A stretch of 64,000 nt of DNA, from assembly GCA_928212115.1 (NCBI GenBank), contig CAKMRJ010005523.1, positions 140,140,988 to 140,204,987 of the forward strand. The letters are read 5' to 3'. This DNA comes from Lactuca virosa (lineage: Eukaryota; Streptophyta; Magnoliopsida; Asterales; Asteraceae). Positions 20,633 through 32,343 of the stretch are shown in pieces. Made by a program: the position numbers and the translations under genes. The notes below the pieces were generated by a model. That model saw only the letters and a list, made by a program, of their open reading frames with translations. It had not been told where the DNA came from and ran no database searches. Position 1 is the stretch's first letter; each line of letters opens with the position of its first letter.

Positions 20633-21788
20633 TTGAATTTAATATGATCATAAGATTATTCACTTACGAACGATGACTTATTCCATAAGTCATAAACGGT
20701 TTGCCTTTAAGTATATTTTGAAAACTTAATACAAAAGAGGAGTCGTACCATTTTTTTCACAACATGAAATGATCTGTCTTCTTTTTGGGCTGTATCAAGA
20801 TTAAAGTTTGTAGATTCAAATTAACTTAACGTTTAAATCTAAAGTGATTGTTTAAGGCCCAATTGCTTGTTGTACCCACATGTTTGATTCTTTTATTTGA
20901 GTAAGATGTACATATAGTAGCACCTAAATAGAAAATGATTTTGCAAAAAGTTTAATTTTTTGTGCAAAATTAATTTTCTATGAAATTATGAAGAATTCCG
21001 CAAGATGTTAATAACTATTTTGTAAAATATATTTTCGTCATTAGTTTAAAAAATTATTCTCAATGAAAATTCATAGCTTTTGCGAAATAGATATAGTATA
21101 TATGACCATTAATAACATAATTGTGTATAATCGACTTTACGAAACATGTGCTCTATATGATAGTTTAATATAAGTTATTAATCTCGTACTCTATTCATGG
21201 ATTGGAATGGATGCTTTGATGATGTAAATGTGGGTTTGGATGTACATGTGATTATGGGAGTCACCATATGATTCGATTCAAGAAAAAGTTATAATTTCTT
21301 ATATCGAAGATTCGGGTGAACCAGCCTGATTTGGATAGTAGAGTTAATTCTCTAAAGGAGTTGAGTTGAGGGACTTGGATTTGGAACATATGATGAATTT
21401 TGATTTAGCTCAAAAGGCTAAAGTTGATGAAAATCGAGTTGAAATGAGTTGAGCATTTATGCAATTCCCCTAATAACTTCCACCAAATAATACTTCAACT
21501 TAAAAAACCTAGAAGAATTACTTACACAATAAGAAGCAAGAAGTAAAGTGTCAACCAATAATAAGACAAAAAAAAATGCTGAGCAAGAGATTTTTGAATT
21601 AAAAGAAACTTTCTTTCTTTTCTTAATAGTAACAAGCAGGATCATATTATATGTTACAACTTGACTCTCACTCTCTTACTCTCTTACCTACAACCATATA
21701 CAAAGTAAAAGTAAAAATGGTAAACTCCCATTTATATATAAAAAAATCTATCCAATTATAGCATTATTATTATTATAGTTTAATTTCA
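20633..21788. other. Intergenic region and CSTF77 3' UTR
   Basis: AT-rich sequence with no supported gene. The CSTF77 3' UTR on the minus strand must begin at 21788. Its poly(A) site cannot be fixed, although AATAAA-like strings are present around 21480-21490 and elsewhere. Confidence 0.4.
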
Positions 21789-24700
21789 TCAACCAAAGCT
21801 TCCAGAATGTTCCCCTGAAAAGCCACTACCATACGAAGCCGATCCAGTTTGTACACTACCAGTAGCATATGACACAGCGCTTCCACTTTGGGCCCCACCA
21901 ACAACACCAACTCGTGATTTTCTCATTTGTCTTATCTTAAATGCATCTTTAGGCGCTTGTACTTGACTTTGAACCAACGTATTACTCTCATCCTCTTCTT
22001 GTCCTACACACATTAAAGAAAAAAAAAATATCACAAATTACAAATTTGGTCCCTCAGTATAGCTGATTTTTGCAATTTTGTCCCAAAACGATACTAACGT
22101 TACAAAAACAACAAATAAGGACCAAATTTGCAAGAGAAAACTTTTTGGGACCAAAGTTGGAAAAATCAGAAATATTCAAGGACCGAAAATGTAATTTTTT
22201 CAAGATAAAAAAGGAAGAAGCTATATACTGTCAGCATCTTTTCTCTTTCCATGTTGTCTGTCTCTTGGTTTAAATTTGTTGACATCAATGGAGGCAGGCT
22301 GTTCCATAATTGGTAGATTGCTTTGTAAACATATTGATAGAACATAGTCAACATCAGGAACCGGACCTAAAGTCAAAGTCAATATAAACAATTTTAATAA
22401 ATTATAGAGTAAATTACAATTTTGGTCCCTGGATATAGTTGATTCTTGCAATTTTGGTCCTTATTCAAGTTTTTTGTAACATTTTTCATTAATGGCTATA
22501 ATCAGAAGCCAAAAATAGTTGGAACAAGGACCAAAAAATGTTTCAAGAGACTCAAATAAGGACCAAAATTGCAAGAGAAAACTTGTGGGACCAAAAACGT
22601 AACTTATTATAAATTATAAATCCTTAAAAAAAGATGAATAAGAATTAACATTAGTTTCGGATTTTACCCTCGACAACAGGAGGCAAACTTGCTATAAATG
22701 CTGACAAGGCAGGCGGGAGGGGTTTTGGGATGACAATAGGGACACTTGGCGCCCCTCCAGTGGCTAACACACTAGAACTAAGCAATGTGGTAGATATAGA
22801 AGGAAGAACAGGAGTGCTTACACTTACACCTGTGGGAAGATTATAAATATAATAAATAACACCCTACTTTATAACTTTTTTCCTTAATATAGATAGCATT
22901 GTACTTTGATTGTCCCTTGTTAAAAATATAAAATATTGTATTTTCAAAATTTTTATTCATATAGTTAGTTGCATACCAGGCTTTTGTTTAGTAGGATCAT
23001 ATACTACCATTCTTGAAGTATCTGGATAAATAACTTTAGAAGATACATTCGATAAAACTTGTCCTCCTGGATTTTTATCTGCATTAACAAGAGTTGATTT
23101 CTCAACTTTCTTGTTTCCATTACTTGAAAGCCACTGAAAAGAATCAAATACTCTCACAAATTTATAAACTTTATATCTAACAATTATATAAAGATTAAAA
23201 AAAAAAGAGAGAGAAAATCATACATCTTGGCGAGATAAATGATCGAGTTCTTTTGAAGAGCAAGGCCACAAATCCATAAAACTGTATCTTGATACAACAT
23301 CTTGTAAGGAATTCTCTAAAGCTAATGATGCTCCATTTTCACCTGTTCTAGCAAGAGCTTCTTTCCTTCTTTGCTCCACCTTTTTATAAAACCAATAAAA
23401 TAAATAAATTTACAATGGGACCCACATTTTCATTTTGTATGAATATTATAAAACTATATTACCTTCAACATGCTAACAAGATCTCCATATGTCTGCTCAA
23501 ACTGTGAAAACCTCTTCCAAACCTAGAACAAAATCAATTAATTTTATACATGTAGCTAGAAACTATAAAGAACTAGGAATTGAAAAAATATAATTAAACA
23601 ATTCTATTTATAGTATTTTATATATACCTCGATAGACTCTTCAGGTGGAAGCGAGCTCAATGCACGTTCAAATAAAGCCCTAATGTTTCTATCATCATTT
23701 AAGCGAGACAAAAAATCTGCATATCTACAAATATGGAAAGTTAGAAGATTTATAAATATTACACAAATGGCATAAAGATTTATAAGTACTGCATACATAC
23801 TCAAGAATGTATCCAGGCTCATGCATGTATCTTTTCAACCCTGCTTCAAACACATTATGTGCAATCTGTATATTAAGAGTAAAAACTTATGAACACAATT
23901 AAGATAAACCTAGAAACACAATAGCTTTAAACAAAATTACCTTTGCGTCCTTGTCCATACAAAATGCCATTGTTGCATAAGCAACATAAACATGGTAAGT
24001 ACAATTTGGAGATTTTCTTGCATCCATAAAATGCTTGCGAGCTGCTTCAACACCTTCTGTTCTTCTCAAGAATCTAATAAACTGCATGTAAACATATAAT
24101 TATACTTACAACCCATAAAAAAAACAAATAAGTAAACAAAATCAATTTACTTTCTTAAAATATATGATCATACTTGTATATGTGATAATGCAGTTGCATT
24201 GGCATCATCTCCTAAAAGGCTTTCGTATACTTTTTTTGCAGCCTAAAAGTCAATGAAGTTAGACATATGGATATGAACAAAGGAATACACAAGCTAGCAG
24301 GAAACATTCCATTTTTAAATACCTGAATTGCCCCTCGGGACTCCTCAAGCTCAGCATAAGCATACCTTAGCATTGCACAATCTAAAAAAACAATGGATTT
24401 TGGATAATTTACATAAAAGATATATAATATAGTTCCACATTTAAATGAAGATAAATTAATTAAAATTACCAGGAAGAGCTTTTAAAGAACGTTGATATAC
24501 TTTGATTGCAGAGTCTATTGATCCACTTTTTGCATGCCATGTGGCATAATCAAACCATATATCAGGGTAATGATATAGATACATGAGGCACTGCAAATTG
24601 ATGCATATTATAACCTAATAACTGTAGTTTAATGCTAATAATATAAAAAATAATTAACTTGATATACCTGCTCATAAGTAAATGAGATGCGCTTGTTAGC

Positions 24701-26250
24701 AGACACACTGTCTATCCTTTGAGGATTCTCCCTGATTACAAATAAGTCATGTTAATATTATTAGCATACAAATTATGAAAAACATTTTCTTTTCTTACTT
24801 TTCGAATGCTAAGAATCTTTTCCATGCTGTCCATTGCAATTCTTCCTGTATCAGATGAAGGAAATAGTCAGCTTTATACAATGATTCAAAATCATAAATC
24901 ATTAATCATATAAAGAATAAAGATAAAAAAGAAAAAAGAGATATGAAATTGCCTTAAGAGAACCAGAAGGTGGAACAGCAACCAAATTCCAATCAATCTC
25001 ATCAACATACTTCTTTCTCTCTCTATAGACAGCCCTTGCACTATTATATTTTGGTTGATACTCTGATACCAATCCTTTCGCCTATATAATATAATATCAT
25101 TAGCCAAGATATATATATTTTTTATAATAAAAATTATATATCAAGAAAGTTACCAGAGCACGGCTAACTGAATTTTCAAAATTCTCATAGTCTCTCCAAT
25201 GTTGTTCAACATGATGAGTAGGAGTCACAATAGCTTTTTGGTATACTTTTCTTACAGCAATCATTCTCTGTGATTCTTCTTGTGGATTTTGAGCCTACAC
25301 CATAGACAATTAAGTGAAATAATGATGAAAAAAAAAAATAATAAGTTTTTACTTTTTTGTGTAAACAAGAATAGTTACTAACCGGTAAAGATTTCAAGAA
25401 GTTAATATATTCAGTCCACACAGGCCCAGAAGCAATATCAGATCCTGATCATGAAGAAATAAACAAACATTAACAAAAAGAAAGAAAGAAAGAAAGAAAG
25501 CCAATTAAGTAAACAATAGTAGAATGAAAGCAAGCATGAATCATACCAACATAACCCAACATAAAGTCAAAAGCTTTCCTAGTTTCCTCTTGACCCTCTA
25601 ACCCCTTTTTCTCATTGGCTTTTCTGATGAAATTTATATAGCAACGCCTGCAAGATAGATTATTGAAAGTTTGTAACATAATCCATATTGGCAACATTGA
25701 ATGGTGAAAGTAAAATTATAGAGACAACTCATACCAAAGAGGTATCTGCAAGCAATTCAATAGGCATCTGCTGAATATCTGTTTTGTTGCATCATCATTA
25801 TTGACAGCTATATGTGCTTCTACATATTGCTTCCAATATTTTGCCTAAGAAGCAACACACAATCAAACAGTTGATCTTTTAATACGAAACCCTAATATGA
25901 AAATTGAGGCGTTTGCATTACAATCTGAACACCCTTAAATTTCTGGATGTAATTGCGTATCACTTCTTACATTTGACGTGGTTACTTGTTGTAAGTTAAG
26001 AATTCATATGATTGTTTTTAAGAAAAGAGTAATCATGAACTTACCGCTGTGGGAAACGTGGCCAATAGCTGCTCATAGATAGGCACTGCCTCCGATATTG
26101 GCAACCGCTGATAAATAACAAAGGGCAACACATGAAATTGAAAACAAAAACAGGATAGTGACTTTATAATTTCATGCAAATTTTCATGTGTCTTACCAAT
26201 GCTTCGTTCGCAAGTGCTTCTGCAGATTCAACACTGTATTTGTCTTCCAT
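21789..26250 (-). CDS. CSTF77: Cleavage stimulation factor subunit 77, 21 exons
   Basis: CstF-77 is a nuclear scaffold of the mRNA 3'-end cleavage machinery that binds CstF-64 and CstF-50. The protein starts MEDKYSVESAEALANEA and ends GEHSGSFG (736 aa, close to what I recall for Arabidopsis). Half-a-TPR (HAT) helices fill roughly residues 20-510, a Ser/Pro-rich linker follows, and a basic KIRQMRKSR tail is near the C-terminus. The exons, high to low coordinate, are 26197-26250, 26045-26107, 25735-25844, 25547-25647, 25383-25444, 25154-25294, 24953-25081, 24799-24845, 24668-24731, 24470-24590, 24323-24381, 24174-24242, 23941-24081, 23801-23865, 23628-23724, 23463-23522, 23224-23379, 22977-23133, 22668-22829, 22229-22366, 21789-22003. 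They sum to 2211 nt in one frame with no stop. All introns are GT-AG except intron 7, which begins AAG|GCAATT (GC-AG). Introns 19 and 20 are largely MITE sequence. It appears intact. Confidence 0.93.
22036..22201. mobile_element. MITE in CSTF77 intron 20
   Basis: The ends AAATTACAAATTTGGTCCCT and the inverted AAGGACCGAAAATGTAATTT pair imperfectly, with further inner inverted GGTCC / GGACC blocks. It makes up most of the 225-nt intron. It is related to the element at 22407-22608. A clean target duplication was not found, so the boundaries are approximate. Confidence 0.55.
22407..22608. mobile_element. MITE in CSTF77 intron 19
   Basis: ATAAATTATA flanks it on both sides (22397-22406 and 22609-22618), a 9-10-bp duplication. 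Its termini TAAATTACAATTTTGGTCCC and the inverted GGGACCAAAAACGTAACTTA match the terminal style of the MULE at 19072 (GGTAAATTACA...GGTCCCT). It fills about two thirds of the 301-nt intron. Confidence 0.65.
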
Positions 26251-26657
26251 AAACCCGGTTAAAAAGCCGCGATGAAGTAATTATGTGTATATAACTATAT
26301 GTGTGTCTTGATAATCAAGAAAACTGCCCAATAGGTGGTGCTTGGAGAATTGGAATTGAAGCACTAGGGTTTAGAGGAAGAGACACCCTGCACACTAATT
26401 TAATCAAGAATGTGATGGTTTTCAGTGATTGTCGAGCTTAAATTGAAACCATGAAGTTAAGAATCAATGTAGGTAAACGGTTGACACTTGAAAAATATGT
26501 GGGCCGATAAAAGGAAGGTTGTGATGGTGCATCCGCCGTGTTGCGGCGTCGGAATAGAGGAGCCAAGGTAGCGAGTTTTATCGTCTTTTGATTAAGGAAG
26601 TTCATGGTATTCTATTTTTGTTTTATTAAAGCTTTTTTTTTGTGTGTGTGTGTATGT

Positions 26658-26679
26658 GGGGGGGGGGGGGGGGGGGGGG
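26658..26679 (+). repeat. Poly(G) run
   Basis: Twenty-two consecutive G residues after a (TG)n stretch. Confidence 0.85.
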
Positions 26680-27297
26680 ATAATTCAGTATTAAGTGATC
26701 TAAAATACATAAAATAATCCATAATTAATAGTAGTAAGTAAAAGGTTTAAGTTGTAACGAAAGACGTTAATGATAATTACATGTTTTCTTTCATACATAT
26801 CAAGATGTCAAACATTTTTAGAACAATTATTAAAATACACCAATCAAATTCTAATGCAACAAATGTTGCTAATTTAAACCGTTGTTACAGAAAAATTATA
26901 TGATAATCACATTCAAATTAAGTTTTGAAGTCATTTATTGAAAAAAAAAATGATGTCAAAATCCAAGAATCGACTTTGTGAATGCTAATAACTTGTTACA
27001 AAATTAAATCATAAATTTAACACCAAAATCTTAACTAAATATAACTGTTTAGCAGCACTCGCTTAAACAAAATTTATTACATAAATACATAAACCAAAAT
27101 ATTCTACATGGAGTTATATATAATCATTTGTTTACAGGCTCAATACAACGGCTTTCCACAATGAGCATATGGACATGTGTGGTAGCATATGTTTGGAAGG
27201 TTCTAACTTTTAATTTTTAACAAAAAGTTCGATTTAAACAAAAGTTTTGTTTGAAAATGCGAACGTTTAGCTTACTCGGATCACTAAAATCACACAC

Positions 27298-27301
<4 letters not shown>

Positions 27302-27357
<56 letters not shown>
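27302..27357 (+). repeat. (TA)n microsatellite
   Basis: About 28 TA units. Confidence 0.9.
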
Positions 27358-27362
<5 letters not shown>

Positions 27363-28490
27363 TATTCATTTGTCTTATTACTTCTTATTAAATGATGAGT
27401 ATGATGCTTGAAGTATGATATGAATATCACAACATTTTTTATTTTGTGAACACCAAATAATATTCATTTCGATAAATGTACAATTCTACGGGTTATTTTA
27501 ATCAAATGTATGATATTTTTTATTATGTTGTTGACTAGCATTCACCTTAGATTAAGACTTACTCCTACTTTATGATCATGGCTTTCTTGGATCAACATGC
27601 AATATATGATGTGCGTTTGTCCCATTTTGGGACAACTATTGCATATTTTGATTACGGGACCCTTCCCTTGGGATGGAACACACTTAACCTTTCGTAGGCA
27701 TCCAACTCACCGTTTATCCATCAACATTTATGGTTATTCCCATTCACCCGGAGCTAACACATGGATGAGGAATGAGGATTATCTTTTCCTAATCAATTAT
27801 GATCTCCTAACGTTAAGAAAAGAGATTCATCTTCTTCTCCTTATAAGTATCTCGTTTTCATTGTTTGTTAGAGTTTTTTCGATTATTTTATAAAGAATCC
27901 ATTTTTGAAGTTATCTTTGTTCTTTGTGTTCTTGTTGGTTGTACTTTGTCATTCAATTTGATCATATGGGCATCATTTGGCATCATAACAAACGAACGGA
28001 TGGTTGAACATATGAAAATTAGACATTCTATATGTCTTGCATGTCTCGCAAAACACCATTTCCACTTTTTTTTTCCTGATCTTTGGTCGCAAATTCATGA
28101 GCATAAATCAACATCAAAGTCTATGATAAGCATTTGGAAACGGAATGTTAATGTTCGTGTCAGTAGAACTGGCTAGAACTGGTATGATGGCTAAATTCTC
28201 CATCTATTTAATATAGTTGTTTAGCCTCAATTAAACCAAACTCATGATTCTACACTCTATTTTTCTTACTATGAGAACCGTAAGATTTGGTTTTTTTACA
28301 TTCATGGCAACCACTAGGAACATATTTCTCATGTATTTACGTTTGGGGTGAGCACCATGAATCACTATCAACAGACGCTAATAGTTTTTAAATGTTCAAA
28401 TCTACAAATTATTTGACCATGTATCAAACACTTGCTTAAAATCAAACTGTAAATGAATTTTTGGAAAATAATCTTACCAAGAAACCGATG

Positions 28491-28560
28491 GCAGCTAAAA
28501 GTAAACATAACTAGCTAAAAGGAAGGCAGCTAAAAGTAAACATAATTAGCTAAAAGGAAG
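28491..28560 (+). repeat. 35-bp tandem duplication
   Basis: Two copies of a 35-bp unit starting GCAGCTAAAAGTAAACATAA differ at one base. They lie 95 bp before the copia LTR. Confidence 0.85.
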
Positions 28561-28654
28561 AGGAGAAAACATGATTTGATTCATTTGAAAACCGCATGAC
28601 AAGTGGTGTAATCTTGAGCAACGCTATCTTAAGTTGAAACTTTTGTCTAAAAAC

Positions 28655-28965
28655 TGTTGGGTATTTTGTGTTGCGTCATGGGCTTTGTTTTTATATATCC
28701 GGATTGGGCCTGTCCATCCGTGATTATTGATTAGGGTTAAGTTATTTATAGTGCATGCATGTATGCCTTAGATACGATCGTCATTATTATTATTATTGCT
28801 TTGTAACCCTAAACACCTCTACAGTCGAAGTTCTTAATCGAGCTCTTTTGAGGTGTTAAAGCTTAATCATTCGACATCAGTTAAACCATTCATGTGTTCT
28901 TTATTACGTTATTTATTGCTTTTCTGCTTAGAATCAATCGATCCTACTAGAACTTTGTTCTAACA
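28655..28965 (+). repeat. Copia 5' LTR (311 bp)
   Basis: It starts TGTTGGGTATT and ends TTCTAACA, with short inverted TGTT / AACA ends. A primer-binding site follows immediately. TATATAT at 28692-28698 may be its TATA element. Because no second copy is found, the left boundary rests on the terminal motif only. Confidence 0.65.
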
Positions 28966-28967
28966 AT

Positions 28968-28979
28968 TGGTATCAGAGC
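28968..28979 (+). other. Primer-binding site (initiator tRNA-Met)
   Basis: TGGTATCAGAGC two bases after the LTR. Confidence 0.85.
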
Positions 28980-29154
28980 AGGAGACTGTGTAATCAATAC
29001 ACATTCTTTCTGTTTGAAGAATTCTTTAGGGTTTTCGCTTTTATTGAATATAAAGAAGCCGTCTTCTTCCTGTCGACGGTAACTCTTGTGTTTGATAAAA
29101 CCCTAATCTCAAGTTTACAGTTCTGATTCTAGCAGTTCCAAGGAAAGGCTCATC

Positions 29155-30856
29155 ATGTCTCACGACGATTCTCAAACTAATCCCATCAACATCTCCAACA
29201 ACATTGGATCCACTGCAAGGGTTCCCATTCTTTACACTCAAGACTATGAAGTGTGGGCGCATCACTTTGAAGATTACGTAGTTGGATCTGAAGATAATGG
29301 TTATCTCATCTGGGAAGCTATCACGATTGGGCCGTTTGTTCATTCTGGAACGAACAGGACAGTGAAGACTCAAAAAGAATATAATCAGCTTTTGGTGGAC
29401 GTAGAGAAGATTCCACAAGATGAAAAGGATAAGGTGCTATGTAACGTGAAAGCCATGAGAATGATTAGATTCGCATTGCAATATGACACTTTTCGTTTAG
29501 TCGGTTCATGCACGACGGCTAAAGAAATATGGGATAGGTTAAAAGAACTGTACTCAACCGATGAGGATCTAGAACACTCGATCCAAACCTTGTTGCTCCC
29601 AGAATTTGGAGCTTTCGAACAGAAACCTGAAGAGAAACTGATACAGACCTTCGATCGCTTCAATCATCTCCTCAGCAAGATGATCAAGCATGGCATTGAA
29701 AGAAAATTGATTGAGCAAAAGGTGACCTTCATGAATGGTTTAAGACCAGAATGGATGGCAGTGGTTTCAACGGTGAAAGCTCATGAACAGTTTAAATCAT
29801 ACTCGCTAGCGAAACTGATGGGTATTCTTAAATCCCATGAAAGCGTGGTAACCAAGGAGGCAAAGGTAGTTTCGGGTGTGGGATCGTTGGCCCTTGTCTC
29901 AAAAGGCAAAAGTGTAGCAGAAGAAGAGGAGGATTCAGATATGTCTGAGTGTGACCTTACTAGCGAAGAATATGCAATGATGGTCACCAACCCAAAGAAG
30001 TTTGCACGAAAGAAGTTCCTTTGTCAATAAGAACCGAAACTGGCAAGGAAGTTACAGCTCTGAGAAGGTGAAAGAAGAAACGAAGAACACCTCTCAAAAG
30101 GATGACGACAAGAAAGAAAGCAAGCTTGTAGGAGACTCTGGATTCGACTGCAATTATTGTCATGGCAAGAACCACTTTGCCAAAGATTGCATGTTGAGGA
30201 AGATGGCTGAGAAAAGGGGCGGTGAAGATGATGAGGCTTATTACATGCGAAAGTTGGAAGAAATAAAGAAAAAGAAGGCAACTAATAGTTCAATGAATGC
30301 CTTGATTGTGCAGGAAAATGTGGATGAAGATGAGTTCGGTGGCGTTGAAGTCTGGTCAACCGATTCTGAGGATGAAGAAGTGAGAAAACCCACACATGGA
30401 AGAGCTTACGTGGCGAGAGAGGAAGCTACTAGTTCGGGTGGGAAATGTTTGATGGTTACTGCTGGAAGACCAACCGAAGGTGAGCATAAGGAGCCGATCC
30501 TGACTGAGGACAAGTGTTTTGCAGCCAAGCCCGTGAGTGAGAGGATCAACGACTGTGATCGGCTGATCAAAAAGGTACAATCCATCCTTGAATCACTTAA
30601 AGTTCCCGTAACAAATTATGAAGAAGAATTAAATGAACTAAAATTTAAATTTTCTAACTTAAGTGGTAGTCTCATGCAAACTCGCTTAGCGAACTCTAAC
30701 CTAACTGACCAACTCAGCAGGGTGTCTTCGAAGAGTGAGGAGAGAAGGATGTGGATTGAGCCGAAGGAGACGGAGTTAACTAGGGCTAGGGATGAGATTA
30801 TTTATTTGCAACGAGACAATTTAAAGTTTTTGAAACAACGAAACGTTTTTGTTTGA
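29155..30856 (+). pseudogene. Copia gag (capsid and zinc knuckle), frameshifted
   Basis: The ATG at 29155 opens MSHDDSQTNPINISNN. The first 290 codons match the UBN2-type copia capsid: YEVWAHHFEDYV, ARTAKEIWDRL-like CTTAKEIWDRLKELY, and VTFMNGLRPEW. Around 30002-30020 a one-base indel shifts the frame. The continuing frame (30002-30856) carries the zinc knuckle CNYCHGKNHFAKDC at about 30150-30190 and a long charged tail with coiled-coil character. The frame breaks again at 30853. The coding function is lost. Confidence 0.8.
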
Positions 30857-32343
30857 TTGCTAAACGCTTATATACGAATATTACTCAGTTGCACTTAAAT
30901 TGTGAAATAGGGAAAAAGATTCATAAGATGATCTTACCCTTCCTTGAATTTAAGGAGGATGAGGTCATCGCTGAGTGTGAATCCATAATGTCCTCAGAAG
31001 AGACTTCCATCACTTATAAAATCGGACTAGACAAGATAGAGACCTTTATTGACTCTAAGGAACATAAATGTATGCTCAAAAATCTTTTAGATGAAAATGA
31101 TAGGTTGAAAATTAAGTCTGAGACCATTCAAACATTTGACTTGTCTAACGCCAAATTAATTTCAGAACATAAAATGAATATAGAAAACACGTCTGAATTT
31201 GATGAGGAAAGTGAGATGAGCGAAATCTCGGTGGAAGATGTGGTTGATTGCTCTGAACTTTTGAAGAGCGAAACCAAGAATGAAAAACCACTCATATCTG
31301 AGAACTCGGTTGAATATGCTCGCCTGTCAAAGGACAAGTCGAAGAAACTCAAAGAGAAAGCAATGGTCTATCAGAAAGTTCAAACAGTGCCAAATCAAGT
31401 ATATGCTGTTAAAGGGGTCACTGAAAAACAAACAGCAGAATTGAAAATCTTGGTCGACACAGACAATGCTGAAGGGTGCGACGATTACTTCTGGTCCGCC
31501 CCTATCGATAATGCAGACGAAACCGTCGGCTTATCGGAGCGAACCTCGTGGAGGGTAAGGGGTAGATACGTTGCTGAACCCATCAACAAACCCTCAAGTT
31601 TTGATAAACCAAGCACGAGTGGAACAAAAGCGATACCAGAAGAACCAAAGAAGGCATCCAATGTATCTTCCAAGACAACCGAAGCTCAAAAGGAGAAGCC
31701 AAAATCAAGCTTCAATATTCCTAAATCTCAAAAGCAGTTGGATGAACAGAAACGCCAAAGAAATCAAAGATACATGAAGAATCTGAATGAGCGAAAACGG
31801 TTTTGGCAGTCTCAAAACCCTAACCACGTTCCTTCCAAGAAAGAGTCAAATGTCAAAGAAAATGACAAGCCAAACCGAAAGGAAAGTTTTAGTCCAAGCT
31901 CCTATTATTCCAAAGCTCAGAACCGAACATCCAGTTTCGGTTCCAACACCAGAGCTCAGAACCGAACATCCAGTTTCGGTCACAATGTCAAGGCTACAAA
32001 CCGAAAGTCTAGCTTCGGTCCTTCTTGCTGTCAACGAAAGCCGTATTCAGTGAAGGACATCAAAGGAAAGGGAAAGCTTGATTCGAATTCTGACATCAAT
32101 AATAAGAAAAAGTCAGCTAAACCTAGGACTCAAAAGAATATTCCAAAACTATCTAACAAAAAACCATCTGATACACCACAATTTAAACAAGATAAAAACA
32201 AAATCAAGGTGTATACCATCAAAAGAAAAGACGAAACCACTCTAATAAAAAGAACTTATTTGGTTGATCTTTCTGTTGCTATTCCTTTTTCTGTAAAAGA
32301 CTCACCAGGGCCCAAGAAACTTTGGGTTCCTAAATCTGCTTGA
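30853..32343 (+). pseudogene. Gag-pol linker region
   Basis: This is a 496-codon lysine- and glutamate-rich frame without its own ATG at the start. It includes a short imperfect repeat QNRTSSFGSN / QNRTSSFGHN / TNRKSSFGPS (about 31918-32020) and ends GPKKLWVPKSA, which in related elements directly precedes the protease. The frame change at 32340 joins the protease frame. The biochemical role is unknown, and I infer that it was once continuous with gag. Confidence 0.65.

Larger units (their letters stand above)
26251..28654. other. Intergenic region upstream of CSTF77
   Basis: It contains the presumed CSTF77 promoter and 5' UTR next to 26250, a poly(G) run at 26658-26679, a (TA)n run at 27302-27357 and a 35-bp tandem duplication at 28491-28560. 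Two overlapping open frames (27597-27893 and 27865-28176) of 98 and 103 codons show no family resemblance, and I do not regard them as genes. Confidence 0.5.

Noticed and set aside
27597..28176. Two overlapping frames of 98 and 103 codons upstream of the copia element
   Set aside because: No recognisable domain, low-complexity hydrophobic composition, no promoter or splice context I could support.
28980..29154. Possible kissing-loop hairpin in the copia leader (GTCGAC, GAATTC palindromes)
   Set aside because: The stems are weak and no second copia leader is available for covariation.
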